Shown: positions 45,223-57,311, numbered from the stretch's first letter. The stretch: DNA of 64,000 bases from Brachypodium distachyon (GCF_000005505.3 NC_016134.3:2046001-2110000); one strand, 5' to 3'. Notes: generated from the sequence alone by a model not told the origin. Program-made: numbers and translations.

Positions 45223-47700
45223 CCGCCGCCGGTGGCCACGATGGTGGTGGGCCAGCGAGCTGGCGTGGACGGAGGGAGGAAGAGGACAGCAGCAATGGCG
45301 CGATTAAATGCGCGGCCTGCCGAGGGAAATTAATGGCGGGAGGACGAGGCGGGGTCCCCTGTTCCATGCGCGGGCCTCGACGCGTTTGAAATTGAGCCCC
45401 TCAATCAACCGGAAATTTTGACCAGAATGCTAGGCTGTCCTCCTGGTAGTAGAAAACTCCATTTGCTTTCGTGGCCGTCTGAGCCGTCCGATCAGAAAAC
45501 GAACGGCTCTCCCGTGTTCCGGTTGGAGCCTTTGTTTTCTTGCCGGACAGCTCACTCCAGGCTTTTAGGCAGCAGTGCATAGGCCATTGTTGCGATTGTG
45601 TGTTCTCCCTTGGTTTGTGTTGGACCACTGGTATTACTACTCTGGTATTGTTGCCATAGACCATTTTTCTACAACTTCACATTTACAACATTTGCAGATA
45701 ATAAGTTTTACAAGAATGGCCGTTAAAAATAGTTATTTTCTACTACTCCGTGATAGATTATGTATATTCGTTTTCTGAAGGATTTTTGTTAAAAAAAATT
45801 GTATTTGCATGAATCCTAACGATCAGATCGAATGGTTACTAACATCGACTAAGCAAAACAGGTGTTTGAGAAATGCGGCATAACTGAATGTACGTTTTGT
45901 TTCGAACATTCGTGGTGGCACGCCATCCTCACCCTGCTCCACATGCACCGCCGCCACCGTCGTTTTCTGTTCACAAGTTGGATGCATCATCCTCTCGGAA
46001 GTCATATTAGTTCTTGTCTCATTGTTTTGTCACGTAATTTATATAGTACTAATATATGAGAAATATGGGGTGATTGAAAATGAGATTCTAATCGAGATAA
46101 AAGTTTTTACATGTACCCATGGCAGCCAGAGGAGTACTAACCGAGGCCTGGATCACTGTGAAAAATTGAAAAGGGGATTTGTTTTTATACTACCACGACC
46201 TTTATGCGACGGCAGCGCAGTTAATCCGGCCGGCGGAGCATGCGCCGGCGGGCGCCAGAGAGACGTCTGACCGCGTGGGACCCCCAGCGCAGTGGGTGGC
46301 AGTTGGAGTTCCGGATCTGGGAAGCGCGACGTGCGGGGAGGAGTTAAGCGGGCTGTCGCGGAAAAGAAATCCCGCGTGGGCCGGCCTAACAGGACAGGGT
46401 GGACCGGGCCCCGCCGTCCAGCCACTCCACCCGTCCGTCCCAGGATTCCATAATGCTCGCTCGTGTCTGGCCCAGCGGCCTGCTCCAGCTGTCCCGCCGG
46501 CTGGTGCAGCTAGCCGCCATCAATGGCTGCTGTTGCTGTGCCATAGTCACCCTGTCTCTTCCACCAACAAAAGAAGACTCACCTTGTCTCGGTGTCTATT
46601 GTTACTGCCCCATGAGCTCTCGTAGGAACTTTAGGGCATGGCAAACTTCGTATGCCAAAAAAACTTGTGCCTGTCTTTGCACGTATACATTTGAGCGATG
46701 GCATGGGTATTGGACATTCTCATTGTGTGAGTTCTTCCAGGACATCTAGCTGTATCTGGATATTGGCTCGTGGTATTCGGGCTCGATATAGAGTGCATGG
46801 GAGTCCAGCAACGTCATCTTTGGTACTCCTTCCGTTCCAAAATTCTTGTCGTGGTTTTAGTACAAGAATTTAAAAACAGAGGTAGTACAGTTTTGTTGCA
46901 TTGAGATCCGGCAAACGAACTCCTCCTCATTTGGTTAGTCTTGCGGCGGCGGCGACATCAACGGCGTTCGGAAATCCTCGGACTGTAATCCACGGAAATT
47001 GGATGGCACTTTCTTTGGTGCATATCTGAATCCGAAAATGTTATCGGTTGTGATTTTCTTGACGAGAAATAGTTTTGACCCTTGGTATTATTAGATACTT
47101 TGATTATTGCCTAAATACACAATGTCAAGTTTTTTGGCCCCGACAAAGATTTTGGTATTTGTTTGGATTGTGGCCAGTTATCTAGCATATCACTATTTGG
47201 ATTGCAGGATTAGAAAATGCAGGGACAAGAAAATTACTGAATTGGATGTCATGTACTATTAACTCCTACAAGATTTGAATGGTGCACAGGAAGTGAACAC
47301 AGGTGTTTTGCAGGAATTAGAAAAGAGAGTAGAAAGATGTGGAGATAAGTTTGCGTTGGACTTCTCAAAGGGCAAAATAAAAAGATTTGAGCTCACGTCA
47401 CAATTCCTATAGATTAAAGGCCAAAGGAACGGGTTTTATATAATTTTGCCAACTCCATCCCTAAGATTTAAACGGATCCTCTTAAGTTCCTTTAAAAACC
47501 CTACTATCCAAATAGACCATTTTGAACACTTTATTCGTATTGTCAAAGTTGGCTCACTCATGATTAAAAACTTCGTACAACAGGATTATAGACCACTACA
47601 TATTTCTTTGCAGTACGCATAGTTTTGTTTTATTTTTTCAAAAAATCGATATTTCGGTCGGATATTTCTTAGTGTAATAGTAAAATCACAAAAACAAATA
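45223..47700. other. Intergenic, no supported gene
   Basis: A GC-rich patch at 46.2-46.5 kb has open frames on both strands without a domain. At about 46832-46890 a short element ACTCCTTCCGTTCCAAAATTC...AGAATTTAAAAACAGAGGTAGT looks like a minimal Stowaway derivative. A lone Stowaway end (ACTCTTTCCGTTTTATAATT) starts at 47703 just upstream of the LIP2p locus. Confidence 0.4.
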
Positions 47701-47816
47701 GGTACTCTTTCCGTTTTATAATTTTTGTCTCAAATGGTCATGCAACAGAGGGGATACTCTACTGCTCCAAATTCGATGGGGGCAATTCCGAAGCTACGGA
47801 TACAAGTGCGGTTTCC

Positions 47817-49348
47817 ATGGTGGTCTCCGCCCCTCTCTGCCAGGGCGTCCTGCCCTTCCCCGTCACCGCCGCCGCCAGGGATTCCTCTGCGGGATCCCGG
47901 AGGGGAAGGCTGTGCATCGCCGCCGGCTGCCGCTCCGGTCCGGCCACCGCGCCCACGAACGCTGCTCCGGTGGCCGATGCTGCCCCCGTCAGCAGGAGGA
48001 GGTACTCTCTGCCTCGCGCGTCTCCTCTCGCAATGGCGCCTGGTTGTGTGTTTGGCTATTTTCTATGCTCATGCTTCGTTTATTTTTGTAATTAGTTCTA
48101 TTCAAAGGCCGTCCAATCGTTTCTACCTACGGAGTAGCCCAAATGCGTTGATCATGAGTTCTTTTAATGGTTTGTGGTGATGATGGTGATAGAAGCATCA
48201 GCAGTTCAGCACAACGTTTCTGAATTGCTGTCCTGCACAAAATTGATCATTATGTATTTCATTTGAAGGTAACTACTGTGAATAATTTGTGCCGCAGAAG
48301 GTTTTGCCTTTTGCGTTGTCAACTGAACTGAAGTTATGAGAAATGCTGCAGCATTGCAAATTTTTATTGCTTGTATGTCCTTCATCTTTGATGAATACAG
48401 TAACACTGCACGTATTCAACAGGTGTGAATGCTTTGATCTCCATCAGTAGATAGTTCCTTTTGCTGAATCATGGGCTATGCAGAAAGCCATTGTTACAAG
48501 GAGGAAAATGTTGGTAAGCATAGAAGAAGCTGAAGATCACCTGGACACGTCGCACTGCAACATCGCCTGTTTATACATTGGGCACCAGCAGCAGGGAGGA
48601 GTACCTCCATTTCAATGTAGAAGATGCTCCCTTTGAGATTCATCGCATTGACCGCGGTGACATATCATGGCCCTGGACAGGTATTTATCAGCTAAATTCG
48701 TTGTATTGTGTACCTGGAAGGCTGGAAATGCAATTCACATTTTTGTACCTGCGCTCGCTAACACCGCAATATCCATGCTTCTCACAATCACTTCTTTTCA
48801 TTCATTAGCTTGTTATGTACCTGATTCTGAATTTGCGGTATCAGAAAATTGATAGGAAAGGTTACCTCAGGGCACTTGAAAAAGTGATCATCCGTGCCCT
48901 TCAATCCGCATTTTCTATTAAGGCGTCAACAAAAAAAGGTCTCACTGGTGTTTCGGTTGGTATGTTGCTTTTTGAATACTGCAAACTGTTTTATCATGTT
49001 ATTGCATACTCTAATGTATATGACCACTCTATTTCCTCTCCAGGGGATCAGAAAGTTGCAGGAATAGGAATTCATGTCTCACGACACATAACATATCATG
49101 GTCTAGAACTAAATGTCACAACTGACTTAACCCCTTTTGAAAGTATCATTCCCTGTGGCATAAAGGACCGTGGTGTCGGGAGCATTAAGGAGATATTACA
49201 AAAGTCTTCCAAGGGAACAAAGCTTAATGATGAAGAACTTATGGACATAGCTTATAAATCATTGATCCAAGAGTTTTCTGAGGATTTCCAGCTCTCTATA
49301 GAGCTCAGCCCTGATTTTTATATTCAGCAAGACAACAATATCAAGTAA
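47817..49348 (+). pseudogene. LIP2P: Plastid octanoyltransferase (LipB/LIP2p-like), disrupted
   Basis: Four exons are recognisable: 47817-48001, 48423-48680, 48809-48959 and 49044-49348. Exon 1 is an Ala/Ser/Arg-rich transit-like region that joins as RRRCECFDLHQ. The rest matches LipB, which moves octanoyl groups from acyl carrier protein to lipoyl domains: [60 protein letters not shown] and [20 protein letters not shown]. The conserved Cys (PCGI) and Lys (DQK) remain. Exon 2 is broken: TAG follows LHQ (48447-48452), the frame shifts before LGTSS (about 48540-48580), and near 48655 the RGGxVTYHGPG substrate motif is collapsed by an apparent 8-bp loss, reading RGDISWPW and then meeting a stop in exon 3. 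A full enzyme cannot be made. Confidence 0.8.
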
Positions 49349-49477
49349 CGGCAGCATGTTTTATTAGATCATAGAACTACACTTCAACGAAGAAGTGCAC
49401 AAGCAGATAGCATATACAAGCTTTATTCAGATGTGTAACCTCCTTCAATCCAATAATTGCAAAACTAGCGATCCGGC

Positions 49478-49639
49478 TAGAGCTGCAAGTTTATGACCCT
49501 CAGAGTACCCATTGACCCTCCTTAGTTTAACCAAATGAAATAAAGTTTTAAAATGACACAATTTTTTGAAAAACTAATTCATTTGTTTTAACTAAGGAGG
49601 ATCAAAGGGTACCCTGAGAGTCACCATGTTGCACCTCTA
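49478..49639. mobile_element. hAT-type MITE, near-complete palindrome with 8-bp target duplication
   Basis: The element begins TAGAGCTGCAAG and ends CTTGCACCTCTA-like (GTTGCACCTCTA), with the inverted repeat running about 60 bp inward (CCTCAGAGTACCC against GGGTACCCTGAGAG, CCTCCTTAGTT against AACTAAGGAGG). It is flanked by perfect GATCCGGC at 49470-49477 and 49640-49647. An 8-bp duplication and TAGAG ends fit the hAT superfamily. It lies directly after the last exon of the small Cys-rich gene, probably in its 3'UTR. Confidence 0.85.
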
Positions 49640-49657
49640 GATCCGGCAAGCATGAAT

Positions 49658-49935
49658 TCAGGCCTTTGCTTCACCTACAAATTCAGCCATCAGAACCATT
49701 TTCAGCAAGTTGGTCAGTTGTGTACTGTGATGCTGGGTAGATGAGAATTCAAGCAAAGCACAGTACCTTCTTTGGTGGTTGAAGTCGAGCCTCCTGCCGT
49801 TGTGTCCACACCTGGCCACTCCTTGCAGTTGCAGTGCTTTCCCTTCTCGATTCCGTCATAGACGGCTGCGACATGTTTGCCGCAGCCGTTCCATGTGAAC
49901 TTGCCGCACTTGTTGCACTCCACCTTGTAGCACAT
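49658..49935 (-). CDS. Small conserved Cys-rich plant protein
   Basis: Exon 1 (49935-49767) starts MCYKVECNKCGKFTWNGCGK, then HVAAVYDGIEKGKHCNCKEW and PGV. The donor G/GTACTG at 49765 joins an acceptor at 49675 to a 17-nt last exon (49674-49658) that adds GEAKA and a stop, for 61 residues. Without splicing the frame would run to 73 residues. The CxxCGKxTWxGCGKH pattern is a small plant family of about 60-90 residues, probably zinc-binding, with no firmly known function. The very short terminal exon is typical of such genes but rests on splice-site reading alone. Confidence 0.75.
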
Positions 49936-50438
49936 CCTGTATTCTTCAGATGCTCCCTGAGACCTTGTTTGTTGCCAAGTGTTTTATGCTGTTCTGGACT
50001 AGCTAGTGCCTCCTCTGGCCTCCATGGACTCAGCATTTATAGGAATGAGGTATGGATAAGTTCTATGTGGTCCGGTGCTATTGGTGGAGGAAACAAAGCA
50101 TGGATAAGTATCATTTTGCAGTGTGTAAACACCATAGCTATTTCCAATGCTGTGGCAATGTCACGCAGATGGAAACAAGTCTGCTCTTGTGTTGATCTTG
50201 TTACCATGATCAAACCGAAGTTGCAATTTCTTAGGATGCTGTCGATATACCATCAACTTCTCTTCTTGAAATCTATGGGCTTGTGTTACATAATGTTATG
50301 GTAAATCTGTACATGTGTAACTGTACAGGAACCTTCATCATGGTAAAAAAAAAAAGAAGGTATAAATTACATTTCATCTCATCGCAACAAACCAAAAAAT
50401 TTGCATTTTATCTACCTTGCGTAAGAGAGCTAACTTAG
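49936..50438. other. Gap between small Cys-rich gene and WAK-like gene
   Basis: The minus-strand side next to 49935 is the leader and promoter of the small Cys-rich gene. The 50300-50438 part holds a probable 3'UTR of the WAK-like gene. No other gene is seen. Confidence 0.4.
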
Positions 50439-53400
50439 CTACTGGAAGCGTGGCATTGAGCCGTTGCTCGACGGCAGGCTCTGGTCGCTGATCCAAACCT
50501 CCTGCACGGACACTGGCGACTGGGATTTCTTCACCGTCGTGGCCAGTCCATCAAACCCCACGCCGTCAATTGGTTCCGTCATAGGCCTGTCGAGCCTGGA
50601 ATCTGGAGCCGTGTCCCTGATACGGCAAAGCTCGGCGGCCACCTCGCTCATGGACGGCCGGACATCCTTGTCAAACGCCAGGCACCTAAAGGCGAGCTCG
50701 CTGACGTGTCGGACCGACTCCATGACCCATTCCTCGCCGCCGTTCTCGACGAGGAGCACCGGGTCGACGATCTCGTGGACTCTCCCTTTGCCGATGCGGT
50801 CGAGCGCGAGGCTGGCGAGGTTGACCTCGTTGGGCGGGCGATCCAAGTCGACGACCTTCATGGCGGTGATGAGCTCGAGCAGCACGACGCCGAAGCTGTA
50901 CACGTCGCTCTTGTCGGAGAGGTGGAAGCTCTGGTGGTACTCCGGGTCGACGTACCCCGGCGTGCCCTGCGGCGCCGTGGACACGTGCGAGCGCGTCGAC
51001 GACAAGTCGAGTCCGGCACCGACGCGAGACAGGCCGAAGTCGGCGAGCTTGGCGCGGAGGTCGGTGCCGAGGAGGATGTTGCTGGACTTGATGTCTCGGT
51101 GGAGGATGGGCGGGCGGGCGGCGTGTAGGTAAGCCACGGCGGCGGCAATCCCCGCCGCAACGCGGAGCCTGGCGCGCCATAGCAGCCTGACGCCGCCATT
51201 GCCACCGCCGATAAGGTGGTGAGAGAGCGTGCCGTTGGGGACGAACTCGTAGACGAGGATCTGCTCGCCGCGGTCGAGGCAGCAGCCGAGGAGGCGAACA
51301 AGGTTGGGGTGGCTCAACGAGGAGATGAGCTTGATCTCGTTGAGGAGCCGTGAGACGGCCTTCCCGTCGTCGTCGTCGTCGTCGTGGCGACACCGGAGGC
51401 GCTTGATGGCCACGAGCACCGGCGAGCTCGTCGGGAGCCTGCCAACGTAGACCGTGCCGTAGGCGCCCGTGCCGAGGCGGTGCGTGTGGGAGAAGGAGCT
51501 GGTTGCACGTGCCATCTCGTTGTACGAGTACACCGGCACGCCGCTCGACGCCGCCGCCTCTGACAGGAGACGCTTCGCTGCCGAACGGTTGGAGTCAGAC
51601 CGGCCATAGCAGCCGGAGCGCCGGCGTTGTGCCCAACATAGCAGGAGCACACTGGCAGCCGCCACCGTCACGCTCGCCAAGACACCTGGCATTAACAACA
51701 GCAATCCGAGTTAGGAGTAGCTCTAGACAATTGTTTTTAACGGAAACTAAAACGGATCTGCACCACATATCTAAATTGGGAAGAAGGTTTAATTACAGAA
51801 CGACCGACGAGGAGAACAAAACTGGATTACAATCATCCATGTTTCGCCAATGTAAATTTACATTTTTGTTTATACCAAACAAAGGTTTCCGCCTCATTGA
51901 AGAAAAAAATATGTTACTAAATCATAAACACTAAACCCATGTTAGTTTGTTCGACTCGCCCGGTTTATAATTGATCAAATTATGCTACAAATCAACGCTT
52001 TAACCTCGCCCTAATCGTCCTTCGCAAAAAATAAACTTACTCCGATACATCTACCCCAAACGCAATTGGCTAGCATAGCGAATTGGCCTTGTCTTGGTCA
52101 AACAAGCAGCAGCGGAATTCCTTGACCCAAACTTTCCTTTTCCCATTTCCCTATCACGTCATTTACTATTCAGTTCTAGGTAGGTCAGGAGTCAGCACCA
52201 GGAAAAAAAAAAGGGGCTTCACCGGAAGATCCTGACCCATGAGTCTTCTATAAATGGCTTAAGCAAGAATAATAAGGTGACGTAAGCAGGATATAAGATT
52301 AAATATTGTATCTTTGTTTAGTTGGAAGGAAGAGAAAAGGAAAGAGAAGAGAGGTGGGTTACTATCTAATAGACAGCTGCAGCACGTGCTCCTAGGCATT
52401 ATATGAGACTACAATGTGAGTCTGCTCATAATAAAGTAGTAGTACATCGTTATAGCCAACTTATTATACATGCTAACTATATATTAGCTAAAGATGACAT
52501 GACAAAAGCTTGCAGCCAGCTGCAGGCTCAACTATTAATCTTGCTCTTACACGTTGTGCACGTAGCGACCAGGTCAAGAAAGTATCTTCATTTGCGTTTT
52601 TTGCTTACCTCCAATTATGGCCACAGTCTTCTTAGAACGACCCCGCTTAGCTGCACACACAAAAAAAGAGAGAAGGAAAAACTTGCATCAGTACGACAAG
52701 TTTGTAATTCATGCATGGGGGTCAAAATGGTTGGGATGCTGCGGCCACTTAATGCCGCGAGTGATTCTTGTCTGTCAAATGGATCGATGTCAACATCGAG
52801 CTTGAAAATGCCTCCCGTGTTTAGAGCTCTACAACTAGTCTATGGATTTGAAAACTGAAAAATGACTGCCGGTTACTATATGCTACTACGTCCTATTCAA
52901 AATAGACAGCGTCGTATAGTATAATAAATAAATCCAGTCAAACCAGTATCATTTGATTTATCATAAAGAATATCGTAATTTAAAGACCTAGAATTTCTTA
53001 CAACTCCTATTTTTATATAAAGAAATGGTGAGTTAGATAGAGATTGTGACCGCATCTAATGATCTAAACCTTCAACTTTTTTTTTGAAATAAATAACTGG
53101 TTTACTTGAATCCTTTCAATTTTTGTCAAAGAAGTTCTCCATAATGAACTTATATTAACACTAGGTATGTTCCTCCGTTCTTAAATATAAGATGTTTTAG
53201 CTTGTAGAAAAATATATGAATGTCTACAGTATCACACAAATATACTACGAACATATATGTCATGAATGCCATAAAAAAACTACTCCCTCCGATCCATATT
53301 AATTGTCTCAAATTTGCCCAAATATGAATGTATCTATACATAAAAAGGTCTAGATAAAGTAATATTGCGACAATTAAAATTGATCGGAGGGAGTAATTCG

Positions 53401-54609
53401 CAATGTAAATGTTTATAGATTTTTTCTATAAAATGAATTTAATTTTTCTGACTTAAAAAATGGATCAGTTTATTAAAAAAACGAGAAATAGATTCTACTG
53501 GTGTTCTGTTTTAATTATTTAAGTCCCCTAGCCTACACGATCTAATTTTGTTTTTAGTTGGCAGGTGTGAACCATGAGATTCGTTTAAGCCACGCATGAA
53601 TTGACCGCGGGGGACGACTTTAGTAGTACAGCTGACACGGCACGCCTGAGAAGTCCCACAGCCAGCACAGCGCGAGATCTTCTGTGGGGCCTAATTGCCT
53701 AAAACCCTGTGTTGCCTACCGCATCAGAATTCAGAAAAGATCAAGTGGCAAAAGCAGAGCACTCAGCCGCCGCCGCTTACCTCTGAGGTAGCACCCGTCG
53801 CCGGCGGAGAACCCGTCTCCTTCCAACCCCGCCTCGCACGCGCACCGGTGCCCCGCCGTGTTTCCCGGCGTCCGCACGTCGGTGCACGTCGCGTTCGCCG
53901 CGCAACGCCCCGCGGCGGCGCACGTGCCGTTGAGCCACCATCCCAGCTCCGCCACGCCGAACTCCAGCGAGCCCCCGGCCCCCTGATCCTCCGCGTCCAT
54001 GTACACCGCCGACGTCAGCAAGTCGTCACACTTGGTCTTCTCCGCCTTGTCCCAGCTCAGGAACGTCTCCGCCGTCGCGTTCTGCGCGGCGGAAGCGACG
54101 CATGCCACGGCTCCCGCGGCGGCGCCGGCGGAGGTGTCGTTGCCTATGCACTGCGCGTTGCGGAGGAGCCTGGACATGACCCCCGCGGGCACGCTGCATG
54201 CGGAGGCGTTGGGCCACGCGCGGCACCCGCCGCCGCGGAGGAACAGCCCGGTCCGGGCGGAGACGCCGTAGTTGGCGCCCGAGAGCGCGGCCTTGGCTTG
54301 CTCCACGGTGCGGTCGCAGGACGGCGGGAGGGAGACGACGACGGTGGAGGCGGAGGAGTTGAAGGAGACCACGCGGCACGGGGCCGTCGTGTGCGTGGCG
54401 TTCAGGAGCGCGGAGCTGTTGGCGTCGTCGCAGGAGAGGGGGATCGGGCAGCCGGCGGAGAAGCCGAACGGGTAAGGGACGCCGCCGCCGCCGCACCGGC
54501 GGTTGCACGGCTCGGTGATATTCGCCGCGGCGGAGAAGGTTTCGCGGCCATGGGGGAGCAGCAAGGCGGAGGCGAAGGCGAGGAGCAGGGCGGCGACGAG
54601 ACGGCGCAT
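50439..54609 (-). CDS. Wall-associated receptor kinase-like protein
   Basis: Exon 1 (54609-53781) and exon 2 (51685-50439) join in frame as CYLRG/VLASV, giving 691 residues. A signal peptide (1-~28, MRRLVAALLLAFASALLLPH) precedes a Cys-rich GUB_WAK-type pectin-binding domain (CNRRCGGGGVPYPFGF, CPIPLSCDD) and a second Cys cluster (CAAAGRCAANATC, HRCACEAGLEGDGF) like the WAK C-terminal/EGF region. One membrane helix (VLASVTVAAASVLLLCWA) follows, then a complete Ser/Thr kinase: glycine loop LGTGAYGTVYVG, VAIKRL lysine, LHRDIKSSNILL, ADFGLSR and GTPGYVDPEY. WAK-like kinases sense cell-wall pectin and signal in growth or defence. The kinase is of the RD type and looks active. The 2.1-kb intron holds at least two MITEs. 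Confidence 0.9.
52262..52546. mobile_element. Tourist-like MITE in the WAK-like intron
   Basis: The left end AGCAAGAATAATAAGG is an imperfect inverse of the right end AACTATTAATCTTGCTC. TTA flanks both sides (52259-52261 and 52547-52549). The inner words (AGCCAACTTATTATACATG, CAGCCAGCTGCAGGCTC) are those of a widespread grass Tourist family. Confidence 0.65.
53283..53393. mobile_element. Stowaway MITE in the WAK-like intron
   Basis: An element of 111 bp, CTCCCTCCGATCCATATTAA to TTAAAATTGATCGGAGGGAG, with TA on both sides (53281-53282, 53394-53395). A second, older Stowaway-type end (CCTCCGTTCTTAAATATAAG) lies at about 53172, so this one may be nested in or next to a degraded element. Confidence 0.9.
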
Positions 54610-55190
54610 CCTCTCCTCCCCGTTGGGATTGGGACGACGACGTACTTTCGTGGTCTGCTGCCGAGCTTGAGCTATTTCTGCACGCGAGAGAAGTTTGGTG
54701 GGTTGCCCCGTGGTTGCTTGTTGAATGGGTCGTAGGCCGGACTCCAGTTTAAAGCCAGCATGATTAGTCAAGACAGCAGAGGGGTCATGCATGGGAAAAA
54801 CAATCTTGAATATTCTTGATTTTGTTTAATTTCCTCGCCTTTTCTTTATCTTGAATTTGGTGCTCTTTTGACCATCGATGGATCATCGCTATTGCTACCG
54901 TTCCATGTAGTAGTTGGCCTCTCGATAAGTTTAACAAGTTTAAGGTTTTGCTGCTTCTAAAACGACTTAGATATGGTTTTTCCGAGTGGATGCTGACACT
55001 ATCCATCCGATTCAAAATTCTTATCAGAGGGAGTATTTCCAAGCCGATCGAGAAGTAGATTTTTCCTTTAAAAAAAATCCAAATCATAAATTCTAGTCGT
55101 ATGGAATTTCCTAAGAAATCTGAGTAAATTTAAATTAGATGAATTGATTCGTAATTACCACACATTAACTTTTACTCACCTTTAGCAATT
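54610..55190 (-). promoter_or_regulatory. Upstream region of the WAK-like gene
   Basis: About 180 bp next to the start codon is moderately GC-rich and open in frame, but the ATG at 54609 is the one that directly precedes the signal peptide. Beyond 54.8 kb the DNA is AT-rich. No clear TATA box was found. Confidence 0.3.
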
Positions 55191-55194
55191 ACTA

Positions 55195-55270
55195 CCTCCG
55201 TTCCACGTTAATTGGCGTGGATTCGGTATCAGTTTGTATTAAATCTGCGTCGTTTAATGTGGAACGGAGG
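55195..55270. mobile_element. Short Stowaway-like MITE
   Basis: A 76-bp element with ends CCTCCGTTCCACGTTAA and TTTAATGTGGAACGGAGG in inverted orientation, flanked by TA (55193-55194 and 55271-55272). Confidence 0.8.
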
Positions 55271-55274
55271 TAGA

Positions 55275-55820
55275 AATTGTGTTTTAATTGTTGGTGCTCC
55301 AAATGAACTCCCCCGTGCTGTGAACACATGACCTCGCAAAAGTCTTCGGTGATCGATGTGACACTACCAGTCTACCAGTCTAGTCATGCCTGCAATAATT
55401 AACCATCTTAAAAATGATCGATAGAGCCAAACTAATCAATGTCCCATCGACCATTAGATCACCTTTTGGGTTTGCCCTAGTGCAAGCCAATTGATTTGCT
55501 TGCTTGCTTCTCGGGCTCGAACACATCATATATACCCCACGTATCCCTGTCGTCCACCCGCGCGATGGGCATCAAATTAATCATTTCGCCAATTCCGTGT
55601 TGCTGTTGCGTAAGGGATCATTATACGATGGCTTTAGCATTCTAGCTGCATTAGCCAGGCGAATACTGGCTATGTTGATGTTGGCAATGATATACGACGA
55701 GTAACTGTTCACCACATGAAGCCAGGAATGCATCACCGCGGCGCGTGATAAGGTGTCTTTGGACTCTGATTAACGAGAGTTTAGTAAATTATCGTCTCAG
55801 GTTATTAATCTTCTTGATCG
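55275..55820. other. Intergenic, no gene seen
   Basis: AT-rich sequence with no domain-bearing open frame, ending where the duplicated SKP1-like promoter segment starts (about 55830). Confidence 0.35.
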
Positions 55821-55829
55821 ACCGTTGCA

Positions 55830-56490
55830 GGTGGTTCGGTGGGCCTTCCATTCCAGTCTGCCTGGTCTGGGCGGGCCCAGACGTCAGCCAGTCTCCACGC
55901 ACCACCTCCTGCCTGCCTGTCCAGCCCAATGACACCTCGGTCCCACCTACCAGAGAACCTCGGATCGGACCACGTCGCAAAAAGACAAAAACCTGCATCC
56001 CCTGCCGATGCTGACCAAAACCCCCACCATTCCATTGTCATCTCTGCGCCCTCCCTTTGTTCCCTTCCTTCCAAAGCCTTCTAGAAGCCACCCTTTGACG
56101 GGAGCGAGCACTTGATCGACGCGGGGCTCGCGGCGAACATGCGGAGCGGGGTACGCCGTCGGGGCCGAGTTCGTCCGCTCCAGGCGAATCCTCGACCTGG
56201 TCGTGAAGTACGCCGAGGAGCTCGTGGCCGGCGGCCTCTCCGAGGCCGCCTGGAACCGCCGCCTCCTGAACTTCATCACTGACACCGATACCCTCTACGA
56301 CCTCTTCCTGGTTTGCCGTCACTGCGATACCTTTCCCTTCCCTCCACTTGCGACCGCTTCCCTTCCCTTCCCGTGCAGTGCTTAATAATTGTGTTCCCTT
56401 TAATTTCTCGATCCGTTATTGAGTTAGCCCTTGGTTTGATCAACGCTTGGTTGCTTGGTTGGTTTGTTTGGCGCAAGGAAGAAATTAGGA
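55830..56490 (+). pseudogene. SKP1-like half-gene pseudogene (promoter, exon 1 remnant and part of the intron)
   Basis: The whole stretch is a duplicate of 60.22-61.05 kb. The promoter (TTCCATTCCAG, GGGCCCAGACGTCAG, CATCCCCTGCCGAT), the leader (TTCTAGAAGCCACCCT), the end of exon 1 (56097-56310, encoding GLSEAAWNRRLL, DTDTLYDLFL) and the start of the intron (GAGTTAGCCCTTGG, TTGATCAACGCTTGGTTGCT) all match. The start codon region is deleted, a further gap near 56150 shifts the frame, and exon 2 is absent. A transposon at 56498-57126 interrupts the duplicated intron, which resumes briefly after it (GAACTTGGGATCGACATGTA). Confidence 0.82.
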
Positions 56491-56497
56491 TTGATGG

Positions 56498-57126
56498 CCT
56501 AGTTTTGAAAACCGAACGGGTGACTGAACCAGCGAGGCTTTCCGTTCAGGTTGTTCCAGTCAAACCGCCGGTTCATCGGTTGAACTGGTATGACTTTTTA
56601 ATACAAAATATAATATTTTAATTCGTAAATGCTGCAATAAATATGGCCCAACAAGACCCAGGTTGGCCAAGCCCATTCTGTGAATCTAATTTGAAGGCCT
56701 AGGCCGGCCAAGCCCATCTGTGACTCTAATTTGAAGGCCGAGGCGCATCGACGATAGACCACGATCCACTTCAGGCGAATACTGCGCCGCATCGTTTGTA
56801 GACCTAGCCGCCCTGCTCGTCCCCCTCACCTCCCTCTTGCTCGAGGCCTCAAACGGTCAGGCGAGGTGGGAAGGGAGCGGCGCAACGCTTTGATACGAGA
56901 AGGGAGCAAGAGGCGACCAAGAGACGGGCGATTTTGGAACGGGAACTGAACCGGACGGTTCGAGCCAAACCGTTCGGTCACCGGTTTTCTTGAAAACCAC
57001 CCGGTTCACGCAGTTTTCTCTCGGTCCGGTAGCCCGTCCGGTGCAGTACGCTTAACAGAGCGCACAGAGCTCCGGTTCCGGTTTTTTCGATCGGGCCGCC
57101 AGTCTGCTCCGGTTTTCAAAACTAGG
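56498..57126. mobile_element. Non-autonomous hAT-like element with 17-bp terminal inverted repeats
   Basis: The left end CCTAGTTTTGAAAACCG and the right end CGGTTTTCAAAACTAGG are exact inverses. Flanks ATTGATGG (56490-56497) and ATTGACGG (57127-57134) form an 8-bp duplication with one difference. The inside holds repeated ACCGGTT/AACCGG words and no transposase. It sits in the intron copy of the SKP1-like pseudogene and is missing from the intact copy at 61 kb, so it inserted after the duplication. Confidence 0.8.
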
Positions 57127-57311
57127 ATTGACGGTGGTTGAGAACTTGGGATCGACATGTAAACTGCAATGCATCGCATATGCATATGCATCTCACAAAA
57201 ATTACACTATTAAAAAAATTAAAAAAATATAATACTCCAGAATCCTCTTTGCTCTCTGCTCCTCCGATCCGCCGGCACGCAACACAGCGCCGCGCTCACC
57301 GCCAAGGAACC

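Noticed and set aside
44188..45389. Open frames in other frames of the ATL gene (381 and 168 codons)
   Set aside because: High GC keeps alternative frames open; only the RING-H2 frame has conserved motifs.
53695..54735. A 346-codon plus-strand frame opposite the WAK-like exon 1
   Set aside because: It is antisense to the signal peptide and GUB_WAK-type domain, which is clearly the coding strand.
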